64,000 nucleotides of DNA. Origin: an uncultured Salinisphaerales bacterium. GTDB lineage: Bacteria; Pseudomonadota; Gammaproteobacteria; Nevskiales; CAJXLF01. The stretch covers positions 171,337 to 235,336 of the forward strand of contig CAJXLF010000006.1 in NCBI GenBank assembly GCA_913055805.1, read 5' to 3'. The position numbers and the translations under genes are program-made. The notes beneath the pieces are model-generated. The model saw only the letters and a list, made by a program, of their open reading frames with translations. It ran no database searches and had not been told where the DNA came from. Below are positions 31,288 through 40,258 of the stretch, one piece after another; position 1 is the stretch's first letter; every line of letters starts with the position of its first letter.

Positions 31288-32340
31288 TCAGGGAGTTTCC
31301 CGGGTTTCCCCGCCCACAGTAAAACGTGCGGTATTGTTGTCGGTGATATATGTGGAAGTATCGATCAGGCTGCCCGCAAACGAGACTGACACGCCCGGTG
31401 CGTAGCCCAGAAAAACCCGATAGGGTGGCTGGCCTGACAACGCCCGCTCACTGCCGCCCTGTACTATCCCGTCCAACAGGCGTTTGCCGCTGGCATCAAC
31501 CACGTTCACCCAGCTCCGCTCGGTAAATTTCAGCAGCAGTCTGTTGCCCTCGGGTAGTGCATCCGCTGCTTCGGATTCCGTGGCTGCCTCTTCAGAAGCC
31601 GTCGTACCCTGATCAGCCTGCGGGGTTTCCGCAGCCGGTTGCCCGGATTCCGCCTCGGCATCAGACTCCTCTTCAGCCGTAGCCTCTGTGGACGCATCGT
31701 CTCCGGACTCTGGTGCCGCTGCGATCACCGGCTCGGCCAATGCGGGCCGGGGTGCAGGCTTGCGCTGCACGGTAAATGAGGTTCCGGAAGCTGTTTGCCG
31801 GCTTTCAGTATCCGCCGACGCCGCTCCCTGCTCCGCTGATTTCAGCTCCCTGGACAACTGTGGCACCAGCCACCAGGCCAGACCGCCGAATATGATGCCT
31901 GCTATCAGTACCAGCACGAAACGCGGCACGCCGCCCCGGGGACTGACATCAGCGGGCGCCCACTCATCGGAAATCGGCTCGGGGGCAGGTGCGCCGCCTA
32001 CAAAGCGCTCGTGAGCACCAAGAATCTCGTCCTCAGACAGTCCCAGTGCACGGGCATACTTGCGGTAATAACCTCGCACATAAACCCAGGCATTCTGGGG
32101 TGGATCACGATCTTCTTCCAGAGCCCGCACGGTCTCCAGAGACATGCGCGTCTGGATCACCACGTCCTCGATAGTCAATTCCCGCTTCTCGCGCCCTTCG
32201 CGTAGCAGTTCACCCGGCGTTTTGCCGGTGTAGGCAGGCTCGGCAGGCGTCTCTTCCACCTGCCCGGCGCCGGGTTCCGGCATGTCCGGTTGCTCGACCT
32301 GCTCTTCAGTTGTGTTCTGTTGCTCTTGATCCTGGCTCAT
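31288..32340 (-). CDS. rodZ: cytoskeletal/cell-shape protein RodZ
   Basis: A 350-residue protein. An acidic low-complexity N-terminus leads into a helix-turn-helix domain at about residues 42-110 ([31 protein letters not shown]), a membrane helix at about 140-160, a Pro/Ala/Glu/Thr-rich linker, and a C-terminal beta-rich DUF4115 domain ([18 protein letters not shown]). RodZ links MreB to the elongasome. The acidic pre-domain of about 40 residues is longer than in E. coli. It sits between pilW and ispG, as in pseudomonads. Confidence 0.93.
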   Translation of the reverse strand: MSQDQEQQNTTEEQVEQPDMPEPGAGQVEETPAEPAYTGKTPGELLREGREKRELTIEDVVIQTRMSLETVRALEEDRDPPQNAWVYVRGYYRKYARALGLSEDEILGAHERFVGGAPAPEPISDEWAPADVSPRGGVPRFVLVLIAGIIFGGLAWWLVPQLSRELKSAEQGAASADTESRQTASGTSFTVQRKPAPRPALAEPVIAAAPESGDDASTEATAEEESDAEAESGQPAAETPQADQGTTASEEAATESEAADALPEGNRLLLKFTERSWVNVVDASGKRLLDGIVQGGSERALSGQPPYRVFLGYAPGVSVSFAGSLIDTSTYITDNNTARFTVGGETRETP

Positions 32341-32371
32341 CGTGGAAAACCATACTCCTGGAAATCTTTAT

Positions 32372-33112
32372 TCAGTCCAGACTTTCGGCATAGGATGAAT
32401 TCCTGCCGCTGCCGGGGTAAGTATTACGCAGCCGTTCTGCATAGGCCGACGCAGCCGCGTCGTTACCCAAACGTTTCTCAATTCGCATGCCAAGCAGCAG
32501 CATATCCGGGCTGGGTTTGCTACGGCTCTCATAACGCTGCAGGAAGGCGCGGGCCTGCATGTACTCGGTCTGCTGATAACTGATAATCGCCATCTGTGAC
32601 AGCGCCTGGCTGTGTCCGGGGTTGCGTTCAAGCGCCTTGCGGAAACTTTCTTCCGCTGCCTGCAGATCCGGTTTGCGCCGCAGACACATGCCCATATTGG
32701 TATAGGCCTCTTCGGGGGCCGGATAATGCGGGTCATCCAGTACTTTCTGGAAAAGAACCACCGCCTCATCGACCTTGTTGCGGGAACAGAGGTAGGCGCC
32801 GTAGTTATTATTGAATGTAGGGTTCTTCGGCTCCAGATAGAGCGCTTTCTTGTAATGCTTCTCTGCCAGTTCCGCTTCATCCATGCGGGTATACAGAATG
32901 GCGATAGCAGCATGCGCAGTGCCCAAGTACGGATCCTGCTGCAGCGCCTTTTCCAGTTTTTGCAGGGCCCGGTCATCCTGCCCCTGGTTCATGTATTCCA
33001 CACCCAGGTCAGTGTTGGCGCGAGCCGCTTCCTTGCGGTCTGCCGCCTGCTGGTTCAGGTTTGCACAGCCTGCAAGCAGGAACAGTAGCAGAGTCACTGG
33101 CAGCAGTTTCAT
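32372..33112 (-). CDS. pilW: type IV pilus biogenesis/stability lipoprotein PilW (PilF)
   Basis: A 246-residue outer-membrane lipoprotein with the signal MKLLPVTLLLFLLAGC (lipobox LAGC, Cys16) and about six TPR repeats (e.g. NTDLGVEYMNQGQDDRALQK). It is the pilotin that places the PilQ secretin in the outer membrane, which fits the pilE/fimT/pilY1 genes at the start of the window. Its ATG overlaps the rlmN stop (ATGA). Confidence 0.93.
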   Translation of the reverse strand: MKLLPVTLLLFLLAGCANLNQQAADRKEAARANTDLGVEYMNQGQDDRALQKLEKALQQDPYLGTAHAAIAILYTRMDEAELAEKHYKKALYLEPKNPTFNNNYGAYLCSRNKVDEAVVLFQKVLDDPHYPAPEEAYTNMGMCLRRKPDLQAAEESFRKALERNPGHSQALSQMAIISYQQTEYMQARAFLQRYESRSKPSPDMLLLGMRIEKRLGNDAAASAYAERLRNTYPGSGRNSSYAESLD

Positions 33113-34284
33113 ACACCCGCCCCCTGATGATTCTTGCCATCCGCTCTGTGCATGCGCACCTTGACTTCGCTCAGACGCTGACGCTGGCGGCTCTGCACCC
33201 TGCCCACCAGCTGACCACAGGCGGCATCAATATCATCGCCACGCGTGCGTCGTACAGTTGTACGCACGCCGTGACGATTCAGATATTCGCCGAATTTCTG
33301 TATGCGGTCCGCAGGTGAACGTTTATACACGGTGCCAGGAAACGGATTGAAAGGAATCAGATTGACCTTGGCTTGCCGCTGGCCCAGCAAACGCACCAGA
33401 GCCTTGGCTTCAGCCATGCTGTCGTTGACACCATCCAGCATGACATATTCATAGAGAATATGCGCGCGACCGGAACGGCCATGGGTATAGCGGTCGCAGG
33501 CAGCCATCAATTCAGCCAACGAGTACTTGCGGTTAATCGGCACCAGTTCATCACGCAGGCCGTCTTCAGGCGCATGCAGTGACACGGCCAGCGCCACATC
33601 CACTTCGCTGCGCAGACGATCCATGAAAGGCACCAGCCCGGACGTGCTCACCGTCACCCGGCGCTTGGAAAGGCCCACGCCAAAGTCATCCAGCAGAATC
33701 TTGATGGCCGGCACCACTTCATTGAAGTTTGCCAGCGGCTCACCCATGCCCATGAACACCACGTTGCTGATGGCGCGGCGGCCGTTGGTCTGACCCAGCG
33801 GCGCGGCCTCCAGGGTACGGTTGGCAAACCACACCTGACTGACAATCTCGGCCGTGGTCATATTGCGGTTCAGCCCCTGCTTGGCTGTGGAGCAGAAACT
33901 GCAATCCAGTGCGCAACCTACCTGAGATGAAATACACAGCGTGCCGCGATAGCGTTTGCCCTGCTCATCGGTCTCAAGCTCACGGTCGCCTTCCGGAATA
34001 TAAACCGTCTCGACAGCATTGCCGCCGTCCAGACGCAGCACCCATTTGCGCGTGCCATCCGTGCTGCCCTGTTCGGTCACCAGCTCCGGCACCCGGATCT
34101 CGGCCACCGCTTCCAGCTTGCCGCGCAAGGCTTTGGAAATGTTGGTCATGGCCGCGAAGTCATCGACTCCGCGGCCATAAATCCATTGCATCACCTGATC
34201 GGCGCGATAAGGCTGCTCATCCCAGGCGGCGAACTGCGCACGCAGCTGGTCGCGGTCGAGCCCGAACAGGTTAAGTTTGCTCAC
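33109..34284 (-). CDS. rlmN: dual-specificity 23S rRNA/tRNA adenine-C2 methyltransferase RlmN
   Basis: A 391-residue radical SAM enzyme that methylates A2503 of 23S rRNA and A37 of some tRNAs. The cluster motif is CALDCSFCSTAKQG. The C-terminal Cys of the methylation chemistry is in DIDAACGQL, and MGMGEPLANF is present. The start is a GTG at 34284, giving the family N-terminus (M)SKLNLFGLDRDQL 7 bp after the ndk stop; upstream extension would enter ndk. Confidence 0.96.
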   Translation of the reverse strand: MSKLNLFGLDRDQLRAQFAAWDEQPYRADQVMQWIYGRGVDDFAAMTNISKALRGKLEAVAEIRVPELVTEQGSTDGTRKWVLRLDGGNAVETVYIPEGDRELETDEQGKRYRGTLCISSQVGCALDCSFCSTAKQGLNRNMTTAEIVSQVWFANRTLEAAPLGQTNGRRAISNVVFMGMGEPLANFNEVVPAIKILLDDFGVGLSKRRVTVSTSGLVPFMDRLRSEVDVALAVSLHAPEDGLRDELVPINRKYSLAELMAACDRYTHGRSGRAHILYEYVMLDGVNDSMAEAKALVRLLGQRQAKVNLIPFNPFPGTVYKRSPADRIQKFGEYLNRHGVRTTVRRTRGDDIDAACGQLVGRVQSRQRQRLSEVKVRMHRADGKNHQGAGV

Positions 34285-34291
34285 GATTGAC

Positions 34292-34723
34292 TCAGCGCGT
34301 CCGCGGGCAAAGTTCGTCGTCGCCGAAGAAGTAGGCGATTTCCTGGGCCGCGGTTTCCGGCGCATCCGAGCCGTGCACTGCGTTCTCGTCAATCGAACTG
34401 GCGAAATCAGCACGGATAGTGCCCGCAGCGGCTTCCGCCGGGTTGGTGGCGCCCATCAGCTCGCGGTTACGGGCAATGGCATTTTCGCCTTCCAGCACCT
34501 GAATCATGACCGGGCCGGAAATCATGAAGCTGACCAGGTCGTTAAAGAAGGGACGCTCCTTGTGCACGGCATAAAAACCTTCGGCGTCCTCGCGGCTCAG
34601 ATGCTTCATTTTCGCGGCGATAATCTTCAGTCCGCCTTTTTCGAAGCGGCTGTAAATTTCACCGATAATGTCCTTGCCGACGGCATCGGGTTTAACAATG
34701 GAAAGCGTACGTTCGACAGCCAT
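34292..34723 (-). CDS. ndk: nucleoside diphosphate kinase
   Basis: A 143-residue enzyme that equilibrates NTP pools through a phosphohistidine. It begins [18 protein letters not shown], and the active-site His is in [12 protein letters not shown]. The C-terminus [10 protein letters not shown] is typical. It heads the ndk-rlmN-pilW-rodZ-ispG-hisS-yfgM-bamB-der run, whose promoter should lie in 34724-34753. Confidence 0.98.
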   Translation of the reverse strand: MAVERTLSIVKPDAVGKDIIGEIYSRFEKGGLKIIAAKMKHLSREDAEGFYAVHKERPFFNDLVSFMISGPVMIQVLEGENAIARNRELMGATNPAEAAAGTIRADFASSIDENAVHGSDAPETAAQEIAYFFGDDELCPRTR

Positions 34724-34740
34724 GAAAACTCCAACTAGCT

Positions 34741-34772
34741 ATTAAAATAAACTACCCCCGTTTAGCGGGGGT
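34741..34772 (-). terminator. intrinsic terminator of the isc operon
   Basis: A stem ACCCCCG/CGGGGGT (34754-34760 with 34766-34772, 5-nt loop) is followed on the minus strand by AGTTTATTTTAAT. It lies between iscA and ndk and should end the cysE-iscR-iscS-iscS/U-iscA transcript. The T run is interrupted. Confidence 0.7.
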
Positions 34773-34788
34773 TGAATGGAAAAGTGCA

Positions 34789-34808
34789 ATAAAATCGGGT
34801 GATTTTAT
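34789..34808. repeat. AT-rich inverted repeat between iscA and ndk
   Basis: ATAAAATC-GGGT-GATTTTAT is a perfect 8-bp inverted repeat with a 4-base centre. Together with the adjacent terminator it fills the 140-bp gap between iscA and ndk. Function unknown; it could be a second weak hairpin or an operator. Confidence 0.4.
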
Positions 34809-34863
34809 CTTGTGCGGCGCATCACCACCAGCACCATGTACCTGACGGTGCTTATGACGGGCC

Positions 34864-35199
34864 TTAAACCGCCTTATCCAGCGTAAAACTCTCCCCACAT
34901 CCGCAGGCATCGGCCACATTCGGGTTGTTGAACCGGAACATGCGGTTCAGGCCTTCGCGAACAAAATCCAGGGTTGATCCGTCCAGCATTTTCAGACTCT
35001 CCGGATCCACGACCACCTTGGCGCCGTAGGCCTCAAAAACCACATCTTCAGCTGTGACTTCATCGGCGTAATCCATGACATAACTGTAACCACTGCAGCC
35101 GCTTTCCTTGACGCCCACACGCAGGCCAAGCCCTTTGCCACGTTCGGCCAGCTGTTGCTGAATGCGTCTGGCTGCACTTTCGGTCAACTGAATCGTCAT
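34864..35199 (-). CDS. iscA: A-type iron-sulfur cluster carrier (IscA/ErpA-like)
   Basis: A 111-residue carrier of Fe-S clusters. The three conserved cysteines are present as [12 protein letters not shown] and the C-terminal ACGCGESF. The start ATG at 35199 gives [14 protein letters not shown], the family N-terminus, 22 bp after the upstream desulfurase gene. GGAG is 11 bp and GAGG 2 bp from the ATG, neither ideal. It is the last gene of the isc operon. hscB, hscA, fdx and iscX, which normally follow iscA, are absent: a terminator and then ndk come next. Confidence 0.93.
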   Translation of the reverse strand: MTIQLTESAARRIQQQLAERGKGLGLRVGVKESGCSGYSYVMDYADEVTAEDVVFEAYGAKVVVDPESLKMLDGSTLDFVREGLNRMFRFNNPNVADACGCGESFTLDKAV

Positions 35200-35221
35200 A
35201 TCCTCTTTCACTCCATTTCCA

Positions 35222-36832
35222 TTACGAGGCAACTTTTTCGGCTGCATCAACCGTTAGACGCGCCTGACGGCTAATCATTCCCAAAAGATCCTCGGCCATC
35301 AGGGCGCAATGACGCTTGACCGGCGCCAACTGCAGATCCTGCTCGATTTCGGCTGTAGTCACCTGCAACTGCTCCGGCGATTTTCCAATGAGGTACTCAG
35401 CCAACCAGGCGCCGGCGGCCAGTGACGAGACACAGCCATAAACGCGCGCCTCCGCCGAGACGAACTTGCCGCCTTCAATGCGCGCCCGCAGCTGCATCCT
35501 TGCACGTGAGCCGGGCGTGTCACTCGCCACCACCAGATCAGCCTCATCTTCGGATGGATCAGCCGCCAGCGCGCGCGTGAAGTAGCGCCACACCGCGTCA
35601 CTGTATTGCGGATGCTCATCGCCCATCCCCGGCGCCGGGCCTGCACAGTCCTTCTGCCATGCGGGTGAACGCCGACGCAGCGCGTTTACCAGCGTCTGCA
35701 CCGAGGTGATGACGCGATCCACCTCATCCTGCGTCGTCCAACGACCCAGGGAGAAGCGCACACTGGCATAGGCCAGTTCGTCTTCACGGCCCAGCGCCCT
35801 CAATACATAGGACGATTCCTGACTGGCCGCAGTGCAGGCGGAGCCGCTGGAAAGTGCAAGCGGAACCGCCAAGCCGGAAAGGCCGGCGTGCAGCGCCTCA
35901 CCGTCCACACCGGCAAAACTGACATTCAGGATGCCGGCCACGTTATGGCTGTCCGAACCATTTCGGTAAACCTCCGGCAACTCTGACAGACCCTGCCAGA
36001 GCCGGTCCCGCAGAGCGCGGATACGCTCAGCCTCTTTGGCCATTGCTTCGTCAGCGATGCGGCAGGCCTCGCCCATACCGACAATCTGATGCGTAGGTAA
36101 TGTGCCGGAGCGCATACCCCGTTCATGGCCCCCGCCATGTATTTGCGGCATCAATCTCGCTCTCGGGCGGCGGCGAACATAGAGCGCCCCTATACCCTTG
36201 GGACCGTAAAGCTTGTGCGCAGATACCGACAGCAGATCAGTCTGCATATGCTCGACATCTACCGGCATTTTCCCCACCGCCTGCGCCGCATCCACATGCA
36301 GCAACACCCCGCGTTCGCGGGTCAGGCGGCCGATGGAGGCGATATCCTGCAGCACGCCGGTTTCGTTATTGACCAACATCAGGGACACCAGCACTGTCTC
36401 TTCGTTGATGGCTGCAGCCAGCGTTTCGGTCGAAATCCGGCCGTCAGGCTGGGGCGGCAACCAGGTAATACGCCAACCCTGCTGCTCCAGGTAGCGGCAT
36501 ACATCAACCACCGACTTGTGTTCGGTCTTCATGGTGACCATATGCCGGCCACGATCCGCATAGGCCTCGGCAACGCCCTTGATCGCCAGGTTGTTGGACT
36601 CGGTAGCGCCGGATGTCCAGACGATTTCCGCCGCCTCGGCGCCGATCAGGCTGGCCACCTGCTCTCGCGCCTTTTCCACCGCATCATGCGCCACCCGCCC
36701 ATAGGCATGCTGCATGGACGCCGGATTGCCGAATTCGCCATCCGGCGAAAGAAAAGCCCGCATACGCTCGGCCACACGCGCGTCCACCGGCGTCGTCGCG
36801 GCGTAATCCAGATACAGGGCGCGCTCTGCCAT
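35222..36832 (-). CDS. cysteine desulfurase fused to a degenerate IscU-like scaffold domain
   Basis: A 536-residue fusion. Residues 1 to about 390 are an IscS-type PLP cysteine desulfurase: His105 (TEHKS), the PLP lysine Lys207 ([14 protein letters not shown]) and the catalytic Cys333 ([21 protein letters not shown]). Residues about 408-536 align with IscU. Of the three IscU cluster cysteines, two are kept (Cys467 in VYGCVSS, Cys509 in [11 protein letters not shown]). The first is Ser442 and its partner Asp is Ala444 ([10 protein letters not shown] against the usual APACGDVMKL). The HscA-recognition LPPVK is LAPVK. The ATG at 36832 shares one base with the stop of the other desulfurase gene. 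No separate iscU exists in the window. Confidence 0.88.
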   Translation of the reverse strand: MAERALYLDYAATTPVDARVAERMRAFLSPDGEFGNPASMQHAYGRVAHDAVEKAREQVASLIGAEAAEIVWTSGATESNNLAIKGVAEAYADRGRHMVTMKTEHKSVVDVCRYLEQQGWRITWLPPQPDGRISTETLAAAINEETVLVSLMLVNNETGVLQDIASIGRLTRERGVLLHVDAAQAVGKMPVDVEHMQTDLLSVSAHKLYGPKGIGALYVRRRPRARLMPQIHGGGHERGMRSGTLPTHQIVGMGEACRIADEAMAKEAERIRALRDRLWQGLSELPEVYRNGSDSHNVAGILNVSFAGVDGEALHAGLSGLAVPLALSSGSACTAASQESSYVLRALGREDELAYASVRFSLGRWTTQDEVDRVITSVQTLVNALRRRSPAWQKDCAGPAPGMGDEHPQYSDAVWRYFTRALAADPSEDEADLVVASDTPGSRARMQLRARIEGGKFVSAEARVYGCVSSLAAGAWLAEYLIGKSPEQLQVTTAEIEQDLQLAPVKRHCALMAEDLLGMISRQARLTVDAAEKVAS

Positions 36833-38001
36833 CACTGCCCCATCACCGAAGCAAAACGGTCACCTGAGCTCTGCTGTGTCTGCGCACCCGTAAGACGCGC
36901 GAGTATCGACAGAAACTGCTCCACTTCTGCGCCTGTATTGTCCTTGCCCAGGCTCACACGGATCGCGCCACGCGCCACCTGCTCATCAATGCCCATGGCC
37001 AGCAGGACATGGCTGGGCTCGCCCTTGCCACTGGAACAGGCCGAGCCACTTGAAACGGCAATACCTTCACGATCCAGCGCCATCAGCAATGCCTCACCGT
37101 CATAACCCGGCACCGAGAACTGGCTGGTGTTGGGCAGGCGCGGCTGTTCCTGGCCGAAAATCCTGATGTCCGGCAATGCCGACAGGCCCGCCTCCAGCTG
37201 ATCACGCAAGCCCGCACAATGCTGAGTGCGGGATTCCAGCTGCTGCTGCGCAAGCTCGGCGGCCGCGCCAAAACCCACAATCGCCGGCATGTTCTCGGTT
37301 CCGGCCCGCAACCCGCGCTCATGACCTCCCCCGTGCAGCAGGGGTTCGATATCCAGCGCCTTATCCAGAATCAGGGCGCCGACACCCTTGGGGCCATAAA
37401 TCTTGTGCGAAGACAGACTCAGGATATGTGCGCCGGATTCCGGGTAACTGAAAGAAAGCTTGCCAGCCGCCTGCACGGCATCGCAGTGATAGATCGCGCC
37501 TGCCGCCCTTACCTGGCCGGCAATGGCCTCGTAAGGCTGGAGCACACCGGTTTCGTTGTTGACCGCCATCACGGACACCAGGCGCACACCGCCTTCGTCC
37601 AGCATGCACTGCAGGGCGGCCAGGTCCACGATCCCCTCCCGGGTAACGGGAACAAAATCCACCTGCCAGCCCCCAGCTTTCAGCGGCTCTTCCAGCTCCA
37701 GCACCGAAGGATGCTCAATGGCGCTGAGCAGAATACGGCCGGGCCGGCTACGCGCAGCCAGTCCCTTGACCGCGGTATTGTTCGCTTCGGTACCTCCGCT
37801 GGTGAATACCACCTGGCCGGGATGCGCATTCACCAGGGCCGCCACCTGCTCACGAGCCCGGTCGATGGCATCACGCGCCACGCGGCCGAAACGGTGCAGG
37901 CTGGAAGGATTGCCATAGCGTCCCGCCAGACTCGATTGCATGGCGTCCAGCACCGCTGCATCCAGCCAGGTGGTGGCGTTATGGTCGAAATACACCGGCA
38001 T
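36832..38001 (-). CDS. iscS: cysteine desulfurase (NifS/IscS family)
   Basis: A 389-residue PLP enzyme that transfers sulfur from cysteine. The PLP lysine is Lys200 (SLSSHKIYGPKGVG), with the His in AIEHPSVLE and the active-site Cys in SSGSACSSGKGEPSHVLLAMG. The Cys loop is closer to NifS than to the canonical IscS loop, which the downstream fused paralog carries. It follows iscR by 2 bp and overlaps the fused desulfurase gene by 1 bp. Which of the two feeds the scaffold cannot be told from sequence. Confidence 0.93.
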   Translation of the reverse strand: MPVYFDHNATTWLDAAVLDAMQSSLAGRYGNPSSLHRFGRVARDAIDRAREQVAALVNAHPGQVVFTSGGTEANNTAVKGLAARSRPGRILLSAIEHPSVLELEEPLKAGGWQVDFVPVTREGIVDLAALQCMLDEGGVRLVSVMAVNNETGVLQPYEAIAGQVRAAGAIYHCDAVQAAGKLSFSYPESGAHILSLSSHKIYGPKGVGALILDKALDIEPLLHGGGHERGLRAGTENMPAIVGFGAAAELAQQQLESRTQHCAGLRDQLEAGLSALPDIRIFGQEQPRLPNTSQFSVPGYDGEALLMALDREGIAVSSGSACSSGKGEPSHVLLAMGIDEQVARGAIRVSLGKDNTGAEVEQFLSILARLTGAQTQQSSGDRFASVMGQ

Positions 38002-38003
38002 GG

Positions 38004-38489
38004 CTATCCCGCCTGCCTCAGGTCAAACAACTCAACCGGCGCCGTGTCATGGGCAGCCGCGCGCCGGTGTGCCTGACTGACCAGGTCGGCAAAGCTGATC
38101 CTGTCCAGATAACTCGCCACATGCCGGGTCAATTCTTCCCAGAGATCATGCGTCAGACAGCCCACACCGTCATTGCAATTACGCTCGCCACCGCAGCGCG
38201 TGGCGTCCAGATCTTCGCTGACGGCCGCCATGACATCCGCCACGGATATCTGCGCAGCAGGCCGCGCCAGGCGATAGCCGCCGCATGCACCGCGTGTCGC
38301 CGCCACCAGGCCATGTCTGCGCAGCCCCGCGAACAGACGCTCCAGATAGGCAGGCGAAATACCCTGACGCTCGGCGATTTCGCAAAGTGCGAGTGGACAA
38401 CCACCCGCTTCGTCACAGCTTCGATCCTCGTGCAGAGCCAGATCCAGCATGGCAGTGACTGCATAACGTCCCTTGGTTGTGATTTTCAT
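38004..38489 (-). CDS. iscR: Rrf2-family [2Fe-2S] transcriptional regulator IscR
   Basis: A 161-residue regulator. The winged-helix N-terminus is MKITTKGRYAVTAMLDLAL, ERQGISPAYLERLFAGLRRHGLV. The cluster ligands Cys99, Cys105, Cys111 and His114 are all present (DATRCGGERNCNDGVGCLTHDLW), so holo-IscR should form and repress the operon. Three further cysteines in the N-terminal half (Cys25, Cys31, Cys36) are unusual. The ATG at 38489 lies 1 bp after the cysE stop. Confidence 0.96.
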   Translation of the reverse strand: MKITTKGRYAVTAMLDLALHEDRSCDEAGGCPLALCEIAERQGISPAYLERLFAGLRRHGLVAATRGACGGYRLARPAAQISVADVMAAVSEDLDATRCGGERNCNDGVGCLTHDLWEELTRHVASYLDRISFADLVSQAHRRAAAHDTAPVELFDLRQAG

Positions 38490-38490
38490 A

Positions 38491-39297
38491 TCAGGAACCA
38501 CTCCCGGCAGCTTTACCCTCATCCTCCGCAGATGTAGCGGCCACCTCATCTTCAAACTCCGGCACTTCCAGTTTCGGCACCTTGAGATCCGGGAAATGCG
38601 TATCCAGCTGGTGCATCTTGCCCACCAGCGTCTCCAGCTGACTGTCCATGGTGTGGATATGATCCAGCATGGCGTTAATGGCATTCGTCACCGGGTCGGG
38701 CATGTCACGCGTCAGGCCATAGGCGTCAAAACCCATTTTCCTGGCCAGTGCGGCGCGGTGCTCGGGAATTTCCTGTTCAGCGTCCTTGCAACGCACCAGA
38801 TGGCCCGGCACGCCCACAACCGTGCAACCCGCCGGCACTTCCTTCACAACCACCGCATTGGAGCCTATGCGCGCATTCTCGCCGATGGTGAATGGCCCCA
38901 GCACTTTGGCGCCGGCGCCCACGACCACGCCTTTTTCCAGAGTGGGATGGCGCTTGCCGGGATTCCAGGAGGTACCGCCAAGCGTTACGCCCTGATACAG
39001 GGTGACGTCATCGGCAATCTCGGTGGTTTCGCCAATGACGATACCCATACCGTGATCAATGAAAAAACGACGGCCAATGGTGGCGCCGGGATGAATTTCA
39101 ATACCGGTCAACCAGCGGCCCAGATGGGAAATCAGACGCGCCAGCCATTTGAGGCCATGCGTCCAGAACCAGTGACTGATGCGATGCATCCAGATCGCAT
39201 GCAGTCCCGGATAACAAGTCAGCACCTCCCACCAGCCGCGCGCGGCAGGATCGCGTTCAAACACCGCTTTCACATCTTCGCGGATACGATCAAACAT
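38491..39297 (-). CDS. cysE: serine O-acetyltransferase
   Basis: A 268-residue enzyme that makes O-acetylserine, the carbon skeleton for cysteine, which the downstream desulfurases consume. The left-handed beta-helix region has hexapeptides and the active-site segment [31 protein letters not shown]. The C-terminal tail is long, acidic and low in complexity ([22 protein letters not shown]). The start at 39297 gives [19 protein letters not shown]. Placement directly before iscR joins cysteine supply to Fe-S assembly. Confidence 0.95.
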   Translation of the reverse strand: MFDRIREDVKAVFERDPAARGWWEVLTCYPGLHAIWMHRISHWFWTHGLKWLARLISHLGRWLTGIEIHPGATIGRRFFIDHGMGIVIGETTEIADDVTLYQGVTLGGTSWNPGKRHPTLEKGVVVGAGAKVLGPFTIGENARIGSNAVVVKEVPAGCTVVGVPGHLVRCKDAEQEIPEHRAALARKMGFDAYGLTRDMPDPVTNAINAMLDHIHTMDSQLETLVGKMHQLDTHFPDLKVPKLEVPEFEDEVAATSAEDEGKAAGSGS

Positions 39298-39371
39298 GGA
39301 AAATCCTTCTGGTGCAGTGACTTGCAATGCCGCTTCACAGGAATACGGCATTTCCGATAAAAGAGGTTGGA

Positions 39372-39377
39372 ATTATA
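39372..39377 (-). promoter_or_regulatory. -10 element for the cysE-isc operon
   Basis: A perfect TATAAT on the minus strand in the trmJ-cysE gap (GGCCGGTATAATTCC), 75 bp upstream of cysE. No clear -35 and no convincing IscR type 1 or type 2 site could be read nearby. Confidence 0.45.
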
Positions 39378-39410
39378 CCGGCCCGGGAAGATGATGACCA
39401 GATTGAGGCG

Positions 39411-39453
39411 AGGGACTACTTTCCCGGCTTAGGCCAGGGACTATTTTCCGGGC
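39411..39453. repeat. 18-bp direct repeat at the trmJ 3' end
   Basis: Two copies of an 18-bp sequence (39411-39428 and 39436-39453) differ at two positions. The second copy includes the trmJ stop codon and last codons; the first lies just downstream. This looks like a small tandem duplication of the gene end. Confidence 0.6.
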
Positions 39454-40181
39454 GGATGCGGGTCTTCAACGCTGCTCAGGATGCCGCGCAGTATATTCAC
39501 CTCGCGCTCGTCCGGTTGCGCACGACTGAAAAGACGTCGCAGGCGGCGCATCAGGTGTTTGGGATAGGCAGGATCAAGGAAACCGGTATCGATCATTACC
39601 CGCTGCAGATGTTCGTAGAACCCCTCCAGTTGCTCGGCCGATGCGGGCGGATCTGAAACAGGCTCATCCTCGGCAACCTCCTCATCATACGAGAGGGCTG
39701 CCTTACGCAGTTCATAGCTCAGCACCTGGACGGCAGCCGCCAGATTGAGCGAGCTGTAGTCAGGGTTCGTGGGAATTTCGATCCCCTTCTGGCAGAGGTC
39801 CAGCTCCTCATTGGTGAGCCCGGTACGTTCGCGCCCAAAGACAAGCGCGACATGATCGCGTTGTGCCTGACGGTAGAGTTCCGGAATAACCTCCTGCGGA
39901 GCAGCAACCGGCGCCGCTACTGTACGCCGGCGCGCCGTCGTGCCCACCACCCACCGGCAGTCAGCGACCGCTTCAGCCAATGAATCACAGAGACGCGCGT
40001 TTTCCAGCACCCCGGCAGCTCCCGAAGCAAAGGCGGTGGCATCTTCATGCGGGAAGAAACGCGGTTTGATCAGGACCAGATTCGACAACCCCATGGTTTT
40101 CATGGCGCGCGCTGCCGCGCCAATGTTGCCGGGATGAGAGGTTTCGACCAGAACAATGCGAATGTTATTAAGGGCCTGCAT
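39441..40181 (-). CDS. trmJ: tRNA (cytidine/uridine-2'-O)-methyltransferase TrmJ
   Basis: A 246-residue SPOUT-class methyltransferase that modifies position 32 of tRNAs. The N-terminal IRIVLVETSHPGNIGAAARAMKTMGL and the knot region VFGRERTGLTNEELDLC and IPTNPDYSSLNLAAAVQV are diagnostic. The gene upstream of the isc locus is trmJ in E. coli and Pseudomonas too. It is divergent from suhB. Confidence 0.95.
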   Translation of the reverse strand: MQALNNIRIVLVETSHPGNIGAAARAMKTMGLSNLVLIKPRFFPHEDATAFASGAAGVLENARLCDSLAEAVADCRWVVGTTARRRTVAAPVAAPQEVIPELYRQAQRDHVALVFGRERTGLTNEELDLCQKGIEIPTNPDYSSLNLAAAVQVLSYELRKAALSYDEEVAEDEPVSDPPASAEQLEGFYEHLQRVMIDTGFLDPAYPKHLMRRLRRLFSRAQPDEREVNILRGILSSVEDPHPPGK

Positions 40182-40214
40182 GCGGCGATTTGATCATCTG
40201 AAATCAAGTGAATG

Positions 40215-40223
40215 TGCTATTCT
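40215..40223 (+). promoter_or_regulatory. extended -10 promoter of suhB
   Basis: TGCTATTCT is an extended -10 motif followed by a GC-rich ACGCGCGCC discriminator. It lies 36 bp upstream of the suhB ATG in the 77-bp trmJ-suhB gap. No -35 at standard spacing is evident. Confidence 0.5.
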
Positions 40224-40258
40224 ACGCGCGCCTTTCACCGGTAGACGATCTTTCAACA

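Noticed and set aside
39298..39440. IscR-binding site upstream of cysE-iscR
   Set aside because: No convincing type 1 or type 2 IscR motif was found by eye around the TATAAT; an IscR site is expected but not shown.
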